Shown: positions 1-8,073, counted from the first letter of the stretch. The stretch is 32,881 nt of DNA from Bacteroidota bacterium (GCA_013288345.1 JABDCA010000030.1:1721-34601); one strand, 5' to 3'. Numbers and translations: made by a program. Notes: generated by a model not told the origin, from the sequence alone.

Positions 1-77
1 AAACCTTGACGTGTCCATGTTCCGTAATAACCACACTATACCCGAAATAGAATCTCAAGAAGAATGGCATCAAGCAG
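1..77. repeat. Exact 77-base inverted copy of 3555-3631
   Basis: Bases 1-77 equal the reverse complement of 3555-3631 without a mismatch (position p pairs with 3632-p). Identity breaks at 78; 79-90 still match at most positions, apart from 82 and 88. The source segment lies inside the coding sequence of the secreted protein at 2329-3756 (residues about 42-67). Nothing at the junction looks like a transposon end. An exact match that begins at the first base of the window and has a length used as a de Bruijn k-mer suggests a contig edge or amplification chimera rather than a biological repeat; that reading is inference. Confidence 0.9.
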
Positions 78-383
78 CTTTACCTCGGCCCTGTCGGTTT
101 CAATTGCTTCAGCTTGTTTAATTATTTCCATTATCTCGTCATGTTCAAATTGTGCCAGCGGCCAGTTCTCCTCTCGTCCTGCAAACCACAATTTATTGTG
201 GTGTACTTGTATGCCTAGCATCAATTCGCCTAATCCCGGCTTCGAAATGGCTACTAATTTTTTCAGGCTATCGTTCTGGGTATTCAGCTTATTGATTTCT
301 GATTGCAGGTCTTTTAGTTTGCCACTGTTTTCAGTGCAACCAAATAAGAATAACAGGCTTATGAAGAGAAATGATTTCCGCAT
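36..383 (-). CDS. Small lipoprotein, C-terminal end probably chimeric
   Basis: The 115-residue reading frame starts with a lipoprotein signal peptide (lipobox LLFLFGC, Cys16), then a short coiled-coil-like stretch (about residues 22-42). A body follows containing the motif GIQVHHNKLWFAG and an acidic helix. I recognise this body as a small uncharacterised Bacteroidota lipoprotein type but cannot give a function. It starts 7 bases after the stop of the PAP2 gene and is probably the last gene of that operon. The final 14 codons or so (below base 78) lie in the inverted copy of 3555-3631, so the encoded C-terminus (AILLEILFRV) is probably not native; related proteins, as I remember them, continue past this point. 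The signal peptide and core are credible; the stop is not. Confidence 0.6.
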   Translation of the reverse strand: MRKSFLFISLLFLFGCTENSGKLKDLQSEINKLNTQNDSLKKLVAISKPGLGELMLGIQVHHNKLWFAGREENWPLAQFEHDEIMEIIKQAEAIETDRAEVKLLDAILLEILFRV

Positions 384-390
384 AAATAAT

Positions 391-1047
391 TTATTTGCCG
401 CTAAGATTTATCAAAGGTTTATCAATGCCTGCAAATGTATTAATAGCTTTCCAATTTGTAAAGATTGTATAGGTAAAAATTGCACAAGCCACACCAATTA
501 CCGATGCAGCCATTACATCAGTTATAAAATGTTCGGCCAGGTAAATGCGTGAGTAGCCTACCAGAAAAGCGAAAAGGAAGAAGAAAAATTTCACAGAAGA
601 TTTTTTTGAAAGCAGAGCAAGCAGGCAGAACATGCCAAAGGCTATAGCGGTATGGCCCGATGGGAAACTATCCCATTCATAAACATCTACCCCCGGTACG
701 TGGTAAAAGCTTTGATGCAAATCGCCTAAAACAATAGATGGGCGTGGGGTATGCAGGGCAAACTTTATACTATCGTTAACACCAAAGGTCACTAAAAAAC
801 ATATGATAGCCATAAGCATATACCGGAACCTGATAAAGGCAAGTATAAGTGCAACAGGTATTACAAGCCAGCCCAGGCCTACATCTGTCCAGTAGGCAAA
901 AAAGAAATCGGTAACAGCGTTGTGGTGCCCGTTAATAAACATTGAAACATCAATCCTGTTCCAGAGCATTAAAAACGATGTTCCTGCAAGGAGAGCTAAT
1001 AAGTACGGAAAAAAGAATGCTGAATTTTTTTTCAGTATATCATACAT
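391..1047 (-). CDS. PAP2-family membrane phosphatase
   Basis: This 218-residue integral membrane protein carries all three motifs of the PAP2 (type 2 phosphatidic acid phosphatase) family. KX6RP runs from Lys95 to Pro103, PSGH spans residues 129-132 (acid/base His132), and SRX5HX3D spans Ser166-Asp177 (nucleophile His173). About six hydrophobic segments fit the family topology, with the active site at the outer membrane-face of the cytoplasmic membrane. Family members dephosphorylate lipid phosphates such as undecaprenyl pyrophosphate, phosphatidylglycerol phosphate or lipid A; the substrate cannot be chosen from sequence. Its ATG overlaps the TGA of the upstream START-domain gene by one base (TGATG), so the two are probably translationally coupled. 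Confidence 0.9.
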   Translation of the reverse strand: MYDILKKNSAFFFPYLLALLAGTSFLMLWNRIDVSMFINGHHNAVTDFFFAYWTDVGLGWLVIPVALILAFIRFRYMLMAIICFLVTFGVNDSIKFALHTPRPSIVLGDLHQSFYHVPGVDVYEWDSFPSGHTAIAFGMFCLLALLSKKSSVKFFFFLFAFLVGYSRIYLAEHFITDVMAASVIGVACAIFTYTIFTNWKAINTFAGIDKPLINLSGK

Positions 1048-1865
1048 CAGGAAGAGCCTAAAGCATGTAACAGATCATGTATTTGAGCGTTCCATAGCAA
1101 ACGTGCGCTTTCAACTTCCTCTTTGGTATCAGCAAAATCGCTTACTATCAAGGCAATTTCGTTGGTAAGGTCGTCTATTTGCAAACGGAACTCGAAATAT
1201 CTTTTATCACTTTGCTCCTGCCAGCGGAAACGTACAAATTCCCTTTCACGCAATGCGAGTAAGGTAGCTTGTTTTATTTCGTCATTTCCCCAACTGAAAA
1301 CAAATGTATTGTCTTTAATGTATACCCTTGGGGCAAACCATTTTTCAAGTCCGCCTGCGGTCGATAAAAATTCAAAAAGTACATCAGGTGAAGAACTAAC
1401 AATATATTCCAGTTTATATAAGCCTTTGGTGTTCTTTCCATCATCTTTAATTTCTGATGGAACCAATGGCCTTGGAGGAAGTACTACAAAACGTTTTCTG
1501 GGTGCTGGGGCAGCTCTTTTCGGTTTAACAAGGGGCATATCTTTGGGCGCTGCTGCCTTTGGAGAGGCTTTAACAGCTATTTTAGGGTCTGGTTTCTTAG
1601 GGGTAGCCTTTGGTTCAGGTTTTTTAGGCGCAGGCTTAGCTTTAGGCAACGGTTTTTTAGCTACCGGTTTCTGTGGCTTGGCTTTAACTATCGGTTTTTT
1701 AACCTCTTTCTTCTGCGGTTTTACCTTAACCTTGGCTTTTTTAGGTACAATTTTCTTTACCGGTTTTTTAGGCGCGGGCTTTTTAGCAGCTGCTTTTTTA
1801 GGCGCAGGCTTCTTCGCAACAGCTTTTTTAGGCTTCTTTGGACTGCTTTTTGCTTTTTTCTTCAT
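1047..1865 (-). CDS. START-like domain protein with long Lys/Pro/Ala-rich tail
   Basis: The 272-residue protein has two parts. Residues 2-125 are an extremely basic low-complexity tail built from short units such as AKKPAPKK, like the tails of histone H1-type bacterial proteins and presumably disordered. Residues about 148-272 resemble the Bacteroidota START-like (SRPBCC, Aha1-type) domain: LEYIVSSSPDVLFEFLST, then the GGLEKWFA segment, the FVRFRW strand and the C-terminal helix containing LLWNAQIHDL. The free-standing domain is usually about 125-130 residues, so the tail doubles the size. START folds bind hydrophobic ligands; the tail could bind nucleic acid or other polyanions (inference). 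The ATG at 1863-1865 opens the tail directly and there is no signal peptide, so it is probably cytoplasmic. First gene of the operon with the PAP2 phosphatase. Confidence 0.85.
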   Translation of the reverse strand: MKKKAKSSPKKPKKAVAKKPAPKKAAAKKPAPKKPVKKIVPKKAKVKVKPQKKEVKKPIVKAKPQKPVAKKPLPKAKPAPKKPEPKATPKKPDPKIAVKASPKAAAPKDMPLVKPKRAAPAPRKRFVVLPPRPLVPSEIKDDGKNTKGLYKLEYIVSSSPDVLFEFLSTAGGLEKWFAPRVYIKDNTFVFSWGNDEIKQATLLALREREFVRFRWQEQSDKRYFEFRLQIDDLTNEIALIVSDFADTKEEVESARLLWNAQIHDLLHALGSS

Positions 1866-1952
1866 TTCGTTGACCGGAATAGAATGGCAATAATAAAAAA
1901 ATTATGATAGCAAACTAGGTTTTGTTGATAATAGCTTAAAAATTCAGTCTTT

Positions 1953-2039
1953 TTCTAAAATCATCACTTTTGCACCTCGATTTGGAAAATTGGCATAGAA
2001 ATAGTGAGAAAGCTCTTTGGTAAGAGCGTCGGATTCATA
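1953..2039 (+). pseudogene. Decayed tRNA-Met copy (promoter to anticodon loop)
   Basis: This stretch aligns with the promoter-to-anticodon part of the intact tRNA-Met gene downstream. Bases 2011-2039 match tRNA bases 2137-2166 with one gap and a few substitutions, keeping the D-stem (AGCTC/GAGCG), the GGTAA D-loop and GGATTCATA around the anticodon. Upstream, AAAATCAT, a TTTGC-like box (degenerate -7 element CACTTTTG) and C-rich residues also align with bases 2083-2130. After the anticodon loop the similarity stops: no anticodon 3' strand, T-arm or 3' acceptor strand is present, so it cannot fold as a tRNA. Offset to the intact gene is about 126 bases, which suggests an old tandem duplication. 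Confidence 0.75.
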
Positions 2040-2090
2040 GGTATTATTGAAAAAGCATGAGATGTAATAGATGTAGGTTTTGAAAATCAT

Positions 2091-2098
2091 TATATTTG
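2091..2098 (+). promoter_or_regulatory. -7 promoter element of tRNA-Met
   Basis: TATATTTG fits the Bacteroidota -7 consensus TAnnTTTG exactly and lies 30 bases before the tRNA 5' end. No TTTG is seen at the expected -33 spacing. The decayed upstream copy has CACTTTTG at the equivalent place, supporting this as the promoter. Confidence 0.6.
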
Positions 2099-2128
2099 CG
2101 CCCCGTTTAAAAAAAACGGCTCAGTAAT

Positions 2129-2202
2129 GGCGAGGTAGCTCAGTTGGTAAGAGCGCCGGATTCATAACCCGGAGGTCGAGAGTTCAACTCTCTCCCTCGC
2201 TA
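2129..2202 (+). tRNA. tRNA-Met (CAT anticodon)
   Basis: The 74-base cloverleaf folds as follows: acceptor strand GGCGAGG (2129-2135) with CCTCGCT (2195-2201, G1-U72 wobble), D-stem GCTC/GAGC, anticodon loop TTCATAA (anticodon CAT at 2163-2165), T-stem GAGAG/CTCTC around TTCAACT, and discriminator A2202. The anticodon stem has an A-C mismatch next to the loop. CCA is not encoded. Whether it is elongator Met, initiator or a lysidine-modified Ile tRNA is not certain. The first acceptor pair is G-U and the anticodon stem lacks the three G-C pairs next to the loop that mark initiators, so elongator-type is more likely. Confidence 0.93.
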
Positions 2203-2328
2203 CAATCTAACCCTCCGAGGTCAGGAGGAGCAAAATAGTAACAGCTTCATGAGGTCGCCGCAGTGGTGGCGCAGGTTTCGGCTCTACGATTTCAATTCTT
2301 TTTTGTCAGTTTAATTCGGGGCTATTTG

Positions 2329-3756
2329 TTACTTTATCTGGTATTTAGCCCTGTCGTCTGCTTTAAAATCGTTTTTGTTATAGGGTGATAAAATATCCTG
2401 ATCATAGTGCATTATTCTCATGGGTGTTTCCAAATTAATTGATAGGCCAAATATTTGTTTGCCTCCACCCAGTATTATATTATAGGTCGTATCATGTGGG
2501 TGCATAACGCTATCTGTCCATATTGCATAATCATTATTCTTGCTAAGCATAATGCTGTCTATAGTTGATTTTGATGCGAGCACAGCCTGGCTTTCTTTAA
2601 TATCAAGTACGTAGCAGATAAGTTTCTTGCTGAATTCATCTGCCAGTCCATCCCAAAGGAGTAATTTTTTTGTTTTTATAGCTTTTTCAGCATCGCCGTA
2701 CGAATAATAATTTGTTACGTATTTTGTTGTGGTCTTATCATACGCTATGTTGCATTTACGGGTATGCAATTCAGGAATTTTTTCTTCGTGATACTCATGT
2801 ATATACTCCACGTCGCTTTCAAGATCTTTTACATATTCCACCAAATTATTAATAGCGCCTTGTTCTTCATTCCATATGCTTGTATTTAAGGTGCTGTCAT
2901 TAATAGGTTTTTCTAATTCTTCACCACTCATGGCCCAGTTAGCTATTGTTAATGAAAAGTCTAATCTGGGCGGTCCATGACCAGTATATTCCCAGCAATA
3001 ATCTACAGCTTTAAGTTTATTTATTAATTCATCTTCATTATAATAGCTTACTCCTTTTATATCGGAAAGCATAATAGCGAATCGGAAATCAAGATAGTTT
3101 TTGTTTTGGGGTACATAATAGGGCATGTAATGATAGGATGACCATTTAACAGCTGCGCCTCTTCCATTACCGGGTCCGGTTGGCATGCCGCCACGGCCCA
3201 GCCCATTACCTGAATTGGCTTCTGCCTGACCACTTCTATTAAGGCGATACTCCTGCGATATAAACATAAATAACGAATATCCGGGTTTGGCCGCATATCC
3301 TATCACTTCAGAAGACTTGATGAATTTATAAGGCGTGAATTTCCAATAGGTATCGAAAGCTTTTTTGTATTCCTTGCCCATTGCAGATGTTTCACTATCA
3401 ATTACAACAAGTAATGTTGTGCTCTTTAGTGTCTCAACACGCTTAACCCGGTCTTCGGCATTGCCATACATGTTAAATTTAGTATCCATCACCTTTTCAT
3501 CGCTGGTTCGTATGCATCCACCTATTTCACCGGAGGTCTTTGGTCGAGGCAAATCTGCTTGATGCCATTCTTCTTGAGATTCTATTTCGGGTATAGTGTG
3601 GTTATTACGGAACATGGACACGTCAAGGTTTTTTGTCGTCCATATCTCACTATCGATATTTACATATCCTTTTTTAGCTATGTCTTCAGGGGTAGTAAAA
3701 CCTACCGGTAGTATCAGAAGTGTGGCGAGTATTAAGGTAAGCGTGGTTCTTTTCAT
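2329..3756 (-). CDS. Secreted protein: FISUMP-like N-terminal segment plus uncharacterised domain
   Basis: The 475-residue product has a signal peptide (residues 1-21). Residues about 32-75 resemble the start of the FISUMP (Fibrobacter succinogenes major paralogous) domain: IDSEIWTTKNLDVSMFRN, IPE and QEEWHQA. The rest of FISUMP is missing. Residues about 105-170 and 360-445 resemble the 325-residue protein at 8206-9183: a LVVI/IVIV strand after LK, a YWKF/FWTF segment, and the C-terminal pattern LLL...DYAI matching LLL...AYAI. A Gly-rich loop lies at 185-201. The function is unknown; it is probably exported to the periplasm or surface. It follows the transglutaminase-like pair by 63 bases and has its own promoter element. 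It contains the 77-base segment that appears inverted at the window start. Confidence 0.75.
   Translation of the reverse strand: MKRTTLTLILATLLILPVGFTTPEDIAKKGYVNIDSEIWTTKNLDVSMFRNNHTIPEIESQEEWHQADLPRPKTSGEIGGCIRTSDEKVMDTKFNMYGNAEDRVKRVETLKSTTLLVVIDSETSAMGKEYKKAFDTYWKFTPYKFIKSSEVIGYAAKPGYSLFMFISQEYRLNRSGQAEANSGNGLGRGGMPTGPGNGRGAAVKWSSYHYMPYYVPQNKNYLDFRFAIMLSDIKGVSYYNEDELINKLKAVDYCWEYTGHGPPRLDFSLTIANWAMSGEELEKPINDSTLNTSIWNEEQGAINNLVEYVKDLESDVEYIHEYHEEKIPELHTRKCNIAYDKTTTKYVTNYYSYGDAEKAIKTKKLLLWDGLADEFSKKLICYVLDIKESQAVLASKSTIDSIMLSKNNDYAIWTDSVMHPHDTTYNIILGGGKQIFGLSINLETPMRIMHYDQDILSPYNKNDFKADDRAKYQIK
3555..3631. repeat. Source copy of the 77-base inverted repeat
   Basis: This segment lies in frame inside the secreted-protein gene, where it encodes the FISUMP-like residues 42-67. 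It therefore looks like the native copy, and bases 1-77 of the window the displaced one. Confidence 0.85.
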
Positions 3757-3773
3757 GGTTGAAAATTCATAAA

Positions 3774-3781
3774 CAAAGATA
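3774..3781 (-). promoter_or_regulatory. -7 promoter element before the FISUMP-like gene
   Basis: On the minus strand the sequence reads TATCTTTG, an exact TAnnTTTG match, 17 bases before the ATG at 3756. No convincing -33 TTTG is present at 19-base spacing. It would allow transcription independent of the upstream transglutaminase-like pair. Confidence 0.5.
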
Positions 3782-3819
3782 AATCATATTCATACACTAG
3801 CAGTTCCTAAATGATCCAT

Positions 3820-6147
3820 TTATGCCTTCTTCAGCAATATCTTAGCTTGTGTAAAATCGTAAGCGGCCTCTAAAAACTTTACCATATCGGGCCAGTTTTC
3901 TTTAGGTTCAAAATTGTGTAAATAGAATTTACGGGTTTTAATGGTCAGGATGTTTCCGCTCAATGTTGCAGTGCTCACAAAGCCTCCTGTTTTTGTAGTC
4001 ACGTTTTTATTCAGCGCGTCAACACCCTGCACAGTATAACCTTGTGGTATTGTAATGCTGACTTCGTTATCATATTCGCCTGCATAGCCAAGGTAAATAT
4101 CAAAGGTGCGTGTACGTTGTTCTTCTTTCAGCTCATATTGGTTGCCAATAAATTTACCGGCATCTACAATATAATTGGGGCCAACTTTATGCACCACGTC
4201 TTTCAGTTTAAATTTATCGTTAAACATCAGCTTGGCCGAATCTACCTGCCTGCCATCGCATTGTAGTTGGAAGTCATCATAGGAGCTTACATCAAAATCG
4301 ACGCTGAAAAAGGTTTTCATGGTTTCCATTCTTTCCTTTTGTTCATCAGCCATTGCCAGGGTTATTTTCCTTTCTTCTTCTTTCTTCTTTTCGTTATTGT
4401 GTATTTTTTTAAGGTATTCTTCCATAGTTTCCTCTTTGTATCGCTTAAGCTCCTGGTTCAGCATAATGCCCTCGGCAATAATATTGGGGTAGTAGTGTTC
4501 CTTTAGCAGGCCCGATATTACAGAGTTTCTGTTTACGCTGGCTTCGCCCTGCATATCGGCATTAAGGTTTATACTTGTTTTGTAAACAGCGGTATTGGCC
4601 ATATCGTCACTTATTGGTATGTTAGTTTTGCTCAGTATCACTTTTTCAATTTTCTTATCGGGTACCAGCTTATACATGTCAATTCCTTCCATATCCCAAT
4701 CGGCCTCTCCCGGTACTTTATACAGATCGAAAGGGAATAGGTATATGCCGGCTGAGCCTTTAATATAAAGTACCCATTTTAACTCTGAGGGGTAAATTAA
4801 ATTATCGAGTGTACCTAAATTTCTTGGTACGCCGAGTAATAGATCGTAGTCAATTTTTTTCTCCTTGCACACCTCGCCAAGAACTTTTACAAAAACCTGG
4901 CTTTCAATTGTAGTCTTATTCTCCAGGTTCTTATCCATATCCTGCGATAGACCGCTTTCATTATTTTCATCACCGACCTCGCCAACCAATAAAACATACC
5001 TGAAATAGGTATAGGCATACTTCATATATAATACCGGATCTTTTATATCGCTGTGGTTCTTTCGCATGTATTTGGTTATCGCAGAAGAGTAGTTGTCAAC
5101 TCCAGGAGTTTCCTCCATTGCTATTTCATTGACAACTCTTTTTAATTGATCCTGCGTAACAGAAGTTGTCAGTGCAGTTGAACTTCCTAAAAAGTAAGGC
5201 ACATTATTTTTTTCTTTATCTGATGAATATACTACCTGGAATTTTATGGTAGGCTCGCAGCGGAAAGCATCTTCCCATTTTTCATTTTTACGCTTGCTGC
5301 GGTTGCTATCGGCCAGTATATAAACGTTGGCATTTTTAGCCGTGTCGCTCACTTTAACAAGAGGAGATGCACCGTTATATGCGGCAAAGTTTATAAAGAA
5401 ACCATTCTCTGCCTTTAGCCTTATTTTTTGAGCAACTACAGGGTATTCGCCTGTTAAGGTTAAGGCAACCGTGGGGAAAGGCACTGCAGGAACTTCTTCT
5501 TTAAAAGCTGAATAAGCATAGGTATAATAATAATCAATAATATCTCCGGGTTCAAGCCCGCTTATGGCAAGCTTTTTGTACGATTTGCTGTACAGATAAT
5601 CTATACTTCCTTCTACCATGTAAGATGTGGGTACAGGCAGATATTCATCAACCGGAACAGCATCATCGAGTTTTACCCGCGTAGTGGTGCCATCTTTTTT
5701 AATAAGTGTAAAGCCCACATCTTTGGTGGGAATAAAATAGAAAGTGGACAGGTCATCTACTGCTGATTTGTCGAGCACTTTTATTCTTTTTCGTTCTATC
5801 CTGTCGTAATAAGCCGATGGGCCTTTGGTGTAATAATGGTAGGTGGTTTTTGCCGCAAGCACAACTGCCGATTCATCTTTCCATTTATCAGGTACTGCAG
5901 TAGTTTTAAATATAGGGTCTTCGTCTCCAAAAACAGCCTCATTATTTTTGTTTGTGTTTCTTTGCCTGCGCAGGGCTGCAGCGGCATCCTGCCTTTGTTT
6001 CATGGCATTCAGTGAATCTGAAAGCATTTTTCCTCTTGCTTTTCTTCTTTCGTCAGCGGTTTGGCTATGAGCCTGGAACGATAATAGAAGAGTAAGAAGT
6101 AAAGCGAAATAGCGGAAAGGGTTTTGTTTAGTATATGTGGCTGGCAT
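3820..6147 (-). CDS. DUF3857/transglutaminase-fold protein, apparently inactive
   Basis: The 775-residue protein has a signal peptide (to about residue 29, AHS-Q). Residues about 105-305 are DUF3857-like, with KRIKVLDKSAV, IKKDG and the LEPGDIIDYYYTY motif. A transglutaminase-like region (about 365-475) follows, then a charged coiled-coil stretch (about 565-612) and a C-terminal beta-rich domain. The transglutaminase core looks catalytically dead. The position that is Cys in the GDC motif of active members reads I-E-S (Ser416), and no His is found where the NH(V/A) motif should lie (SELKWVLYI). In contrast its upstream neighbour keeps the triad. Gap to that neighbour is only 9 bases, so the two are one operon and may act together at the envelope; the pairing is inference. 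Confidence 0.85.
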   Translation of the reverse strand: MPATYTKQNPFRYFALLLTLLLSFQAHSQTADERRKARGKMLSDSLNAMKQRQDAAAALRRQRNTNKNNEAVFGDEDPIFKTTAVPDKWKDESAVVLAAKTTYHYYTKGPSAYYDRIERKRIKVLDKSAVDDLSTFYFIPTKDVGFTLIKKDGTTTRVKLDDAVPVDEYLPVPTSYMVEGSIDYLYSKSYKKLAISGLEPGDIIDYYYTYAYSAFKEEVPAVPFPTVALTLTGEYPVVAQKIRLKAENGFFINFAAYNGASPLVKVSDTAKNANVYILADSNRSKRKNEKWEDAFRCEPTIKFQVVYSSDKEKNNVPYFLGSSTALTTSVTQDQLKRVVNEIAMEETPGVDNYSSAITKYMRKNHSDIKDPVLYMKYAYTYFRYVLLVGEVGDENNESGLSQDMDKNLENKTTIESQVFVKVLGEVCKEKKIDYDLLLGVPRNLGTLDNLIYPSELKWVLYIKGSAGIYLFPFDLYKVPGEADWDMEGIDMYKLVPDKKIEKVILSKTNIPISDDMANTAVYKTSINLNADMQGEASVNRNSVISGLLKEHYYPNIIAEGIMLNQELKRYKEETMEEYLKKIHNNEKKKEEERKITLAMADEQKERMETMKTFFSVDFDVSSYDDFQLQCDGRQVDSAKLMFNDKFKLKDVVHKVGPNYIVDAGKFIGNQYELKEEQRTRTFDIYLGYAGEYDNEVSITIPQGYTVQGVDALNKNVTTKTGGFVSTATLSGNILTIKTRKFYLHNFEPKENWPDMVKFLEAAYDFTQAKILLKKA

Positions 6148-6156
6148 GAATTGAAT

Positions 6157-8073
6157 TTATGATTTAGTAAGTATTACCTGATCTTCGTAAATATTTTTTA
6201 GTTGCTTAATTGCAGCATTCCACTGCACAAAATCTTTTTTTCTGATTATTTCATTCATTACCTTAATTTCTTTGTGATAAATTATTTTATCAGCTGTATG
6301 GGTTATTTTTACTGTGAAAGAGTAGTCAGGATTGCTTACTGCCATATCATCGGGTACGTGCTTGATGGTGTAACCCGCAGGAACGACCAGTGTATCGTTA
6401 ATATTGTAGTTCAGCCTGAAATCAAACTCATAATCGCAATGGCGGTTGCTGTCGAACTGCATATTTTGCAATGCTTTATCATAATCAATACCAACATAAA
6501 TATCGTTATCGAACTTGGTAACCTGGTTCTTAACAGTGAAGGTATAGTTTAACGAAACAGGCACATCCCAGTTTTGCAGGTCAGATGTTTTACTGCTGAG
6601 CAAACTCATATTCGGATAGTAGTACTCTATAAAACGTTTTATGTTCTTGTCTTTATCGGCTCCCAATGCATGGTTGAATTCATAAAGCAGGAGAGTTTTT
6701 GAATCGCCGTTATAATTATAATGTGCATTTCCTGAAACCAGATCGCCATCAATAGTAAGTACTTTATTTATTTCAGTGCGGTTATTTTCAATAGGTGCAA
6801 CAGGTATTTTTTCAGCTGTATAAGTATCGCCGTTTTCAAATATAATATCACGCCCCTGTATCATATCATTATCATATCCAAGGCTGCCATACTCGGCAGT
6901 TGCATCAAGGTAATAGTGTTTGCCGTTTAAGATCAATACACAAATAGCATGGTTATGTATGGCCAGCGATGGAGTTGACAGGTCGTAAGCAATGCCTTTT
7001 GTGCCCAGCCATGCACGCCTGGCATCGAGGCCTGCCAGCTTAAGCATTTCGGTAAGCAGGTTGCCCATGCACTTGCAATCGCCATACTTGTTATTTACAA
7101 CTGTTTGGCAGGCAGCAGGCTTGTATCCTACAATGCCATTTTCAAAAGCAAGGTAACGTATGTTATTCTCTACCCAATAATATATTGCCTTGGCTTTATC
7201 TTTATCGGTAGTTTTCCCTGCAATAATTGTATTCACAAGTGGTTTCAGTGCATTAATATCATTGCCGGTTTCTTTTATCAGTTTTTCATACCATTGATAC
7301 ATATCATCAATCGAACTCAGAATATTTACATTCTGCCCATTGGCTTTAGTATAGCTTTTGCACATAACAAGCACATGAGGAAACATATAACTGTTGCCTG
7401 GTACATTGGGCTCGTTAAAATAAACAGCAGGCGTGTTCTTTATAATGTAGGTATATATAGTCAGGCTGTTCTTTGCATCCTGCGTTACGTTCTTTTGTAT
7501 ATCATAATCATCAAAGTTCATTTCCTTTATATCTATCTTCAACCATGTCGGAACTTTGAACACTATTGAATCGTTTACAATAGGGTAGGAGTTAACGAAG
7601 TACTGCTCTGATATATATTTTAAATCAGTTACAATAGTTTGCTCGTCAGCGCTTCGCTTACTGCCAACAGATTCAAAATATATCTGGTAAATACGAATGC
7701 GTTCATCTGAATAAAAGCTTTCTCCATTTTCATTCGACTGATCTATAATGGTTGTATAAAGTGGTTTGTCGTTAAATTCATACACTTTTATGTCTGAAAC
7801 ATTAACATATTCATCACACCCTGTAAAATTGGTAAAGGTGTAATTATCTTTTAACGAAATGAACCGCTCATTTTTGTTTATTGATGCCCTTGGTGAAGAA
7901 CCTAACGTATCAAAAGTTACTACTGTCTTTGCTTTCAGGCATACTACAGGCGATTTATCGCCATACTGGCTTTTAAGATTATTCGCAAGCGGCAAGTCCT
8001 TCTCTTTCTTTTGAGAATGAAGCAGGCAGAAAGGAAAACTTACCAGTAGGAATATTAAAAAGTGCCGTTGCAT
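6157..8073 (-). CDS. DUF3857/transglutaminase-like secreted protein, active triad
   Basis: The 638-residue product begins with a clear signal peptide (MQRHFLIFLL...LLHSQ). A longer frame reaches a TTG at 8115, but that codon lies inside the -7 promoter box at 8113-8120, so ATG 8071-8073 is chosen. The N-terminal half is DUF3857-like. The transglutaminase core follows with all catalytic residues: Cys333 in KYGDCKCM, His375 in IHNHAI and Asp390 in YYLDAT. Such proteins act in the periplasm as Cys-dependent peptidases or amidases, or perhaps as ligand-binding relatives; the substrate is unknown. A beta-rich C-terminal part (about 430-630) is shared in outline with the downstream 775-residue partner. 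First gene of the two-gene operon. Confidence 0.88.
   Translation of the reverse strand: MQRHFLIFLLVSFPFCLLHSQKKEKDLPLANNLKSQYGDKSPVVCLKAKTVVTFDTLGSSPRASINKNERFISLKDNYTFTNFTGCDEYVNVSDIKVYEFNDKPLYTTIIDQSNENGESFYSDERIRIYQIYFESVGSKRSADEQTIVTDLKYISEQYFVNSYPIVNDSIVFKVPTWLKIDIKEMNFDDYDIQKNVTQDAKNSLTIYTYIIKNTPAVYFNEPNVPGNSYMFPHVLVMCKSYTKANGQNVNILSSIDDMYQWYEKLIKETGNDINALKPLVNTIIAGKTTDKDKAKAIYYWVENNIRYLAFENGIVGYKPAACQTVVNNKYGDCKCMGNLLTEMLKLAGLDARRAWLGTKGIAYDLSTPSLAIHNHAICVLILNGKHYYLDATAEYGSLGYDNDMIQGRDIIFENGDTYTAEKIPVAPIENNRTEINKVLTIDGDLVSGNAHYNYNGDSKTLLLYEFNHALGADKDKNIKRFIEYYYPNMSLLSSKTSDLQNWDVPVSLNYTFTVKNQVTKFDNDIYVGIDYDKALQNMQFDSNRHCDYEFDFRLNYNINDTLVVPAGYTIKHVPDDMAVSNPDYSFTVKITHTADKIIYHKEIKVMNEIIRKKDFVQWNAAIKQLKNIYEDQVILTKS

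Noticed and set aside
1-90. Start of a second FISUMP-like gene on the plus strand
   Set aside because: The frame matches the 2329-3756 protein only over the inverted 77 bases plus a few codons and then meets a stop; it is explained by the displaced copy.
1123-1893. 256-codon plus-strand frame opposite the START-like gene
   Set aside because: It is the antisense of the Lys/Pro/Ala tail, which reads as Phe/Leu/Gly repeats. The minus-strand frame has a recognisable domain and fits the operon.
2203-2328. Integration site or mobile element next to the tRNA
   Set aside because: No integrase gene, no repeat of the tRNA 3' end and no change in composition was seen; the remnant upstream is of the 5' half, unlike typical attachment sites.
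7105-7569. 154-codon plus-strand frame inside the transglutaminase-like gene
   Set aside because: It lies fully opposite the catalytic core of a well-supported gene and has no start or promoter signal.
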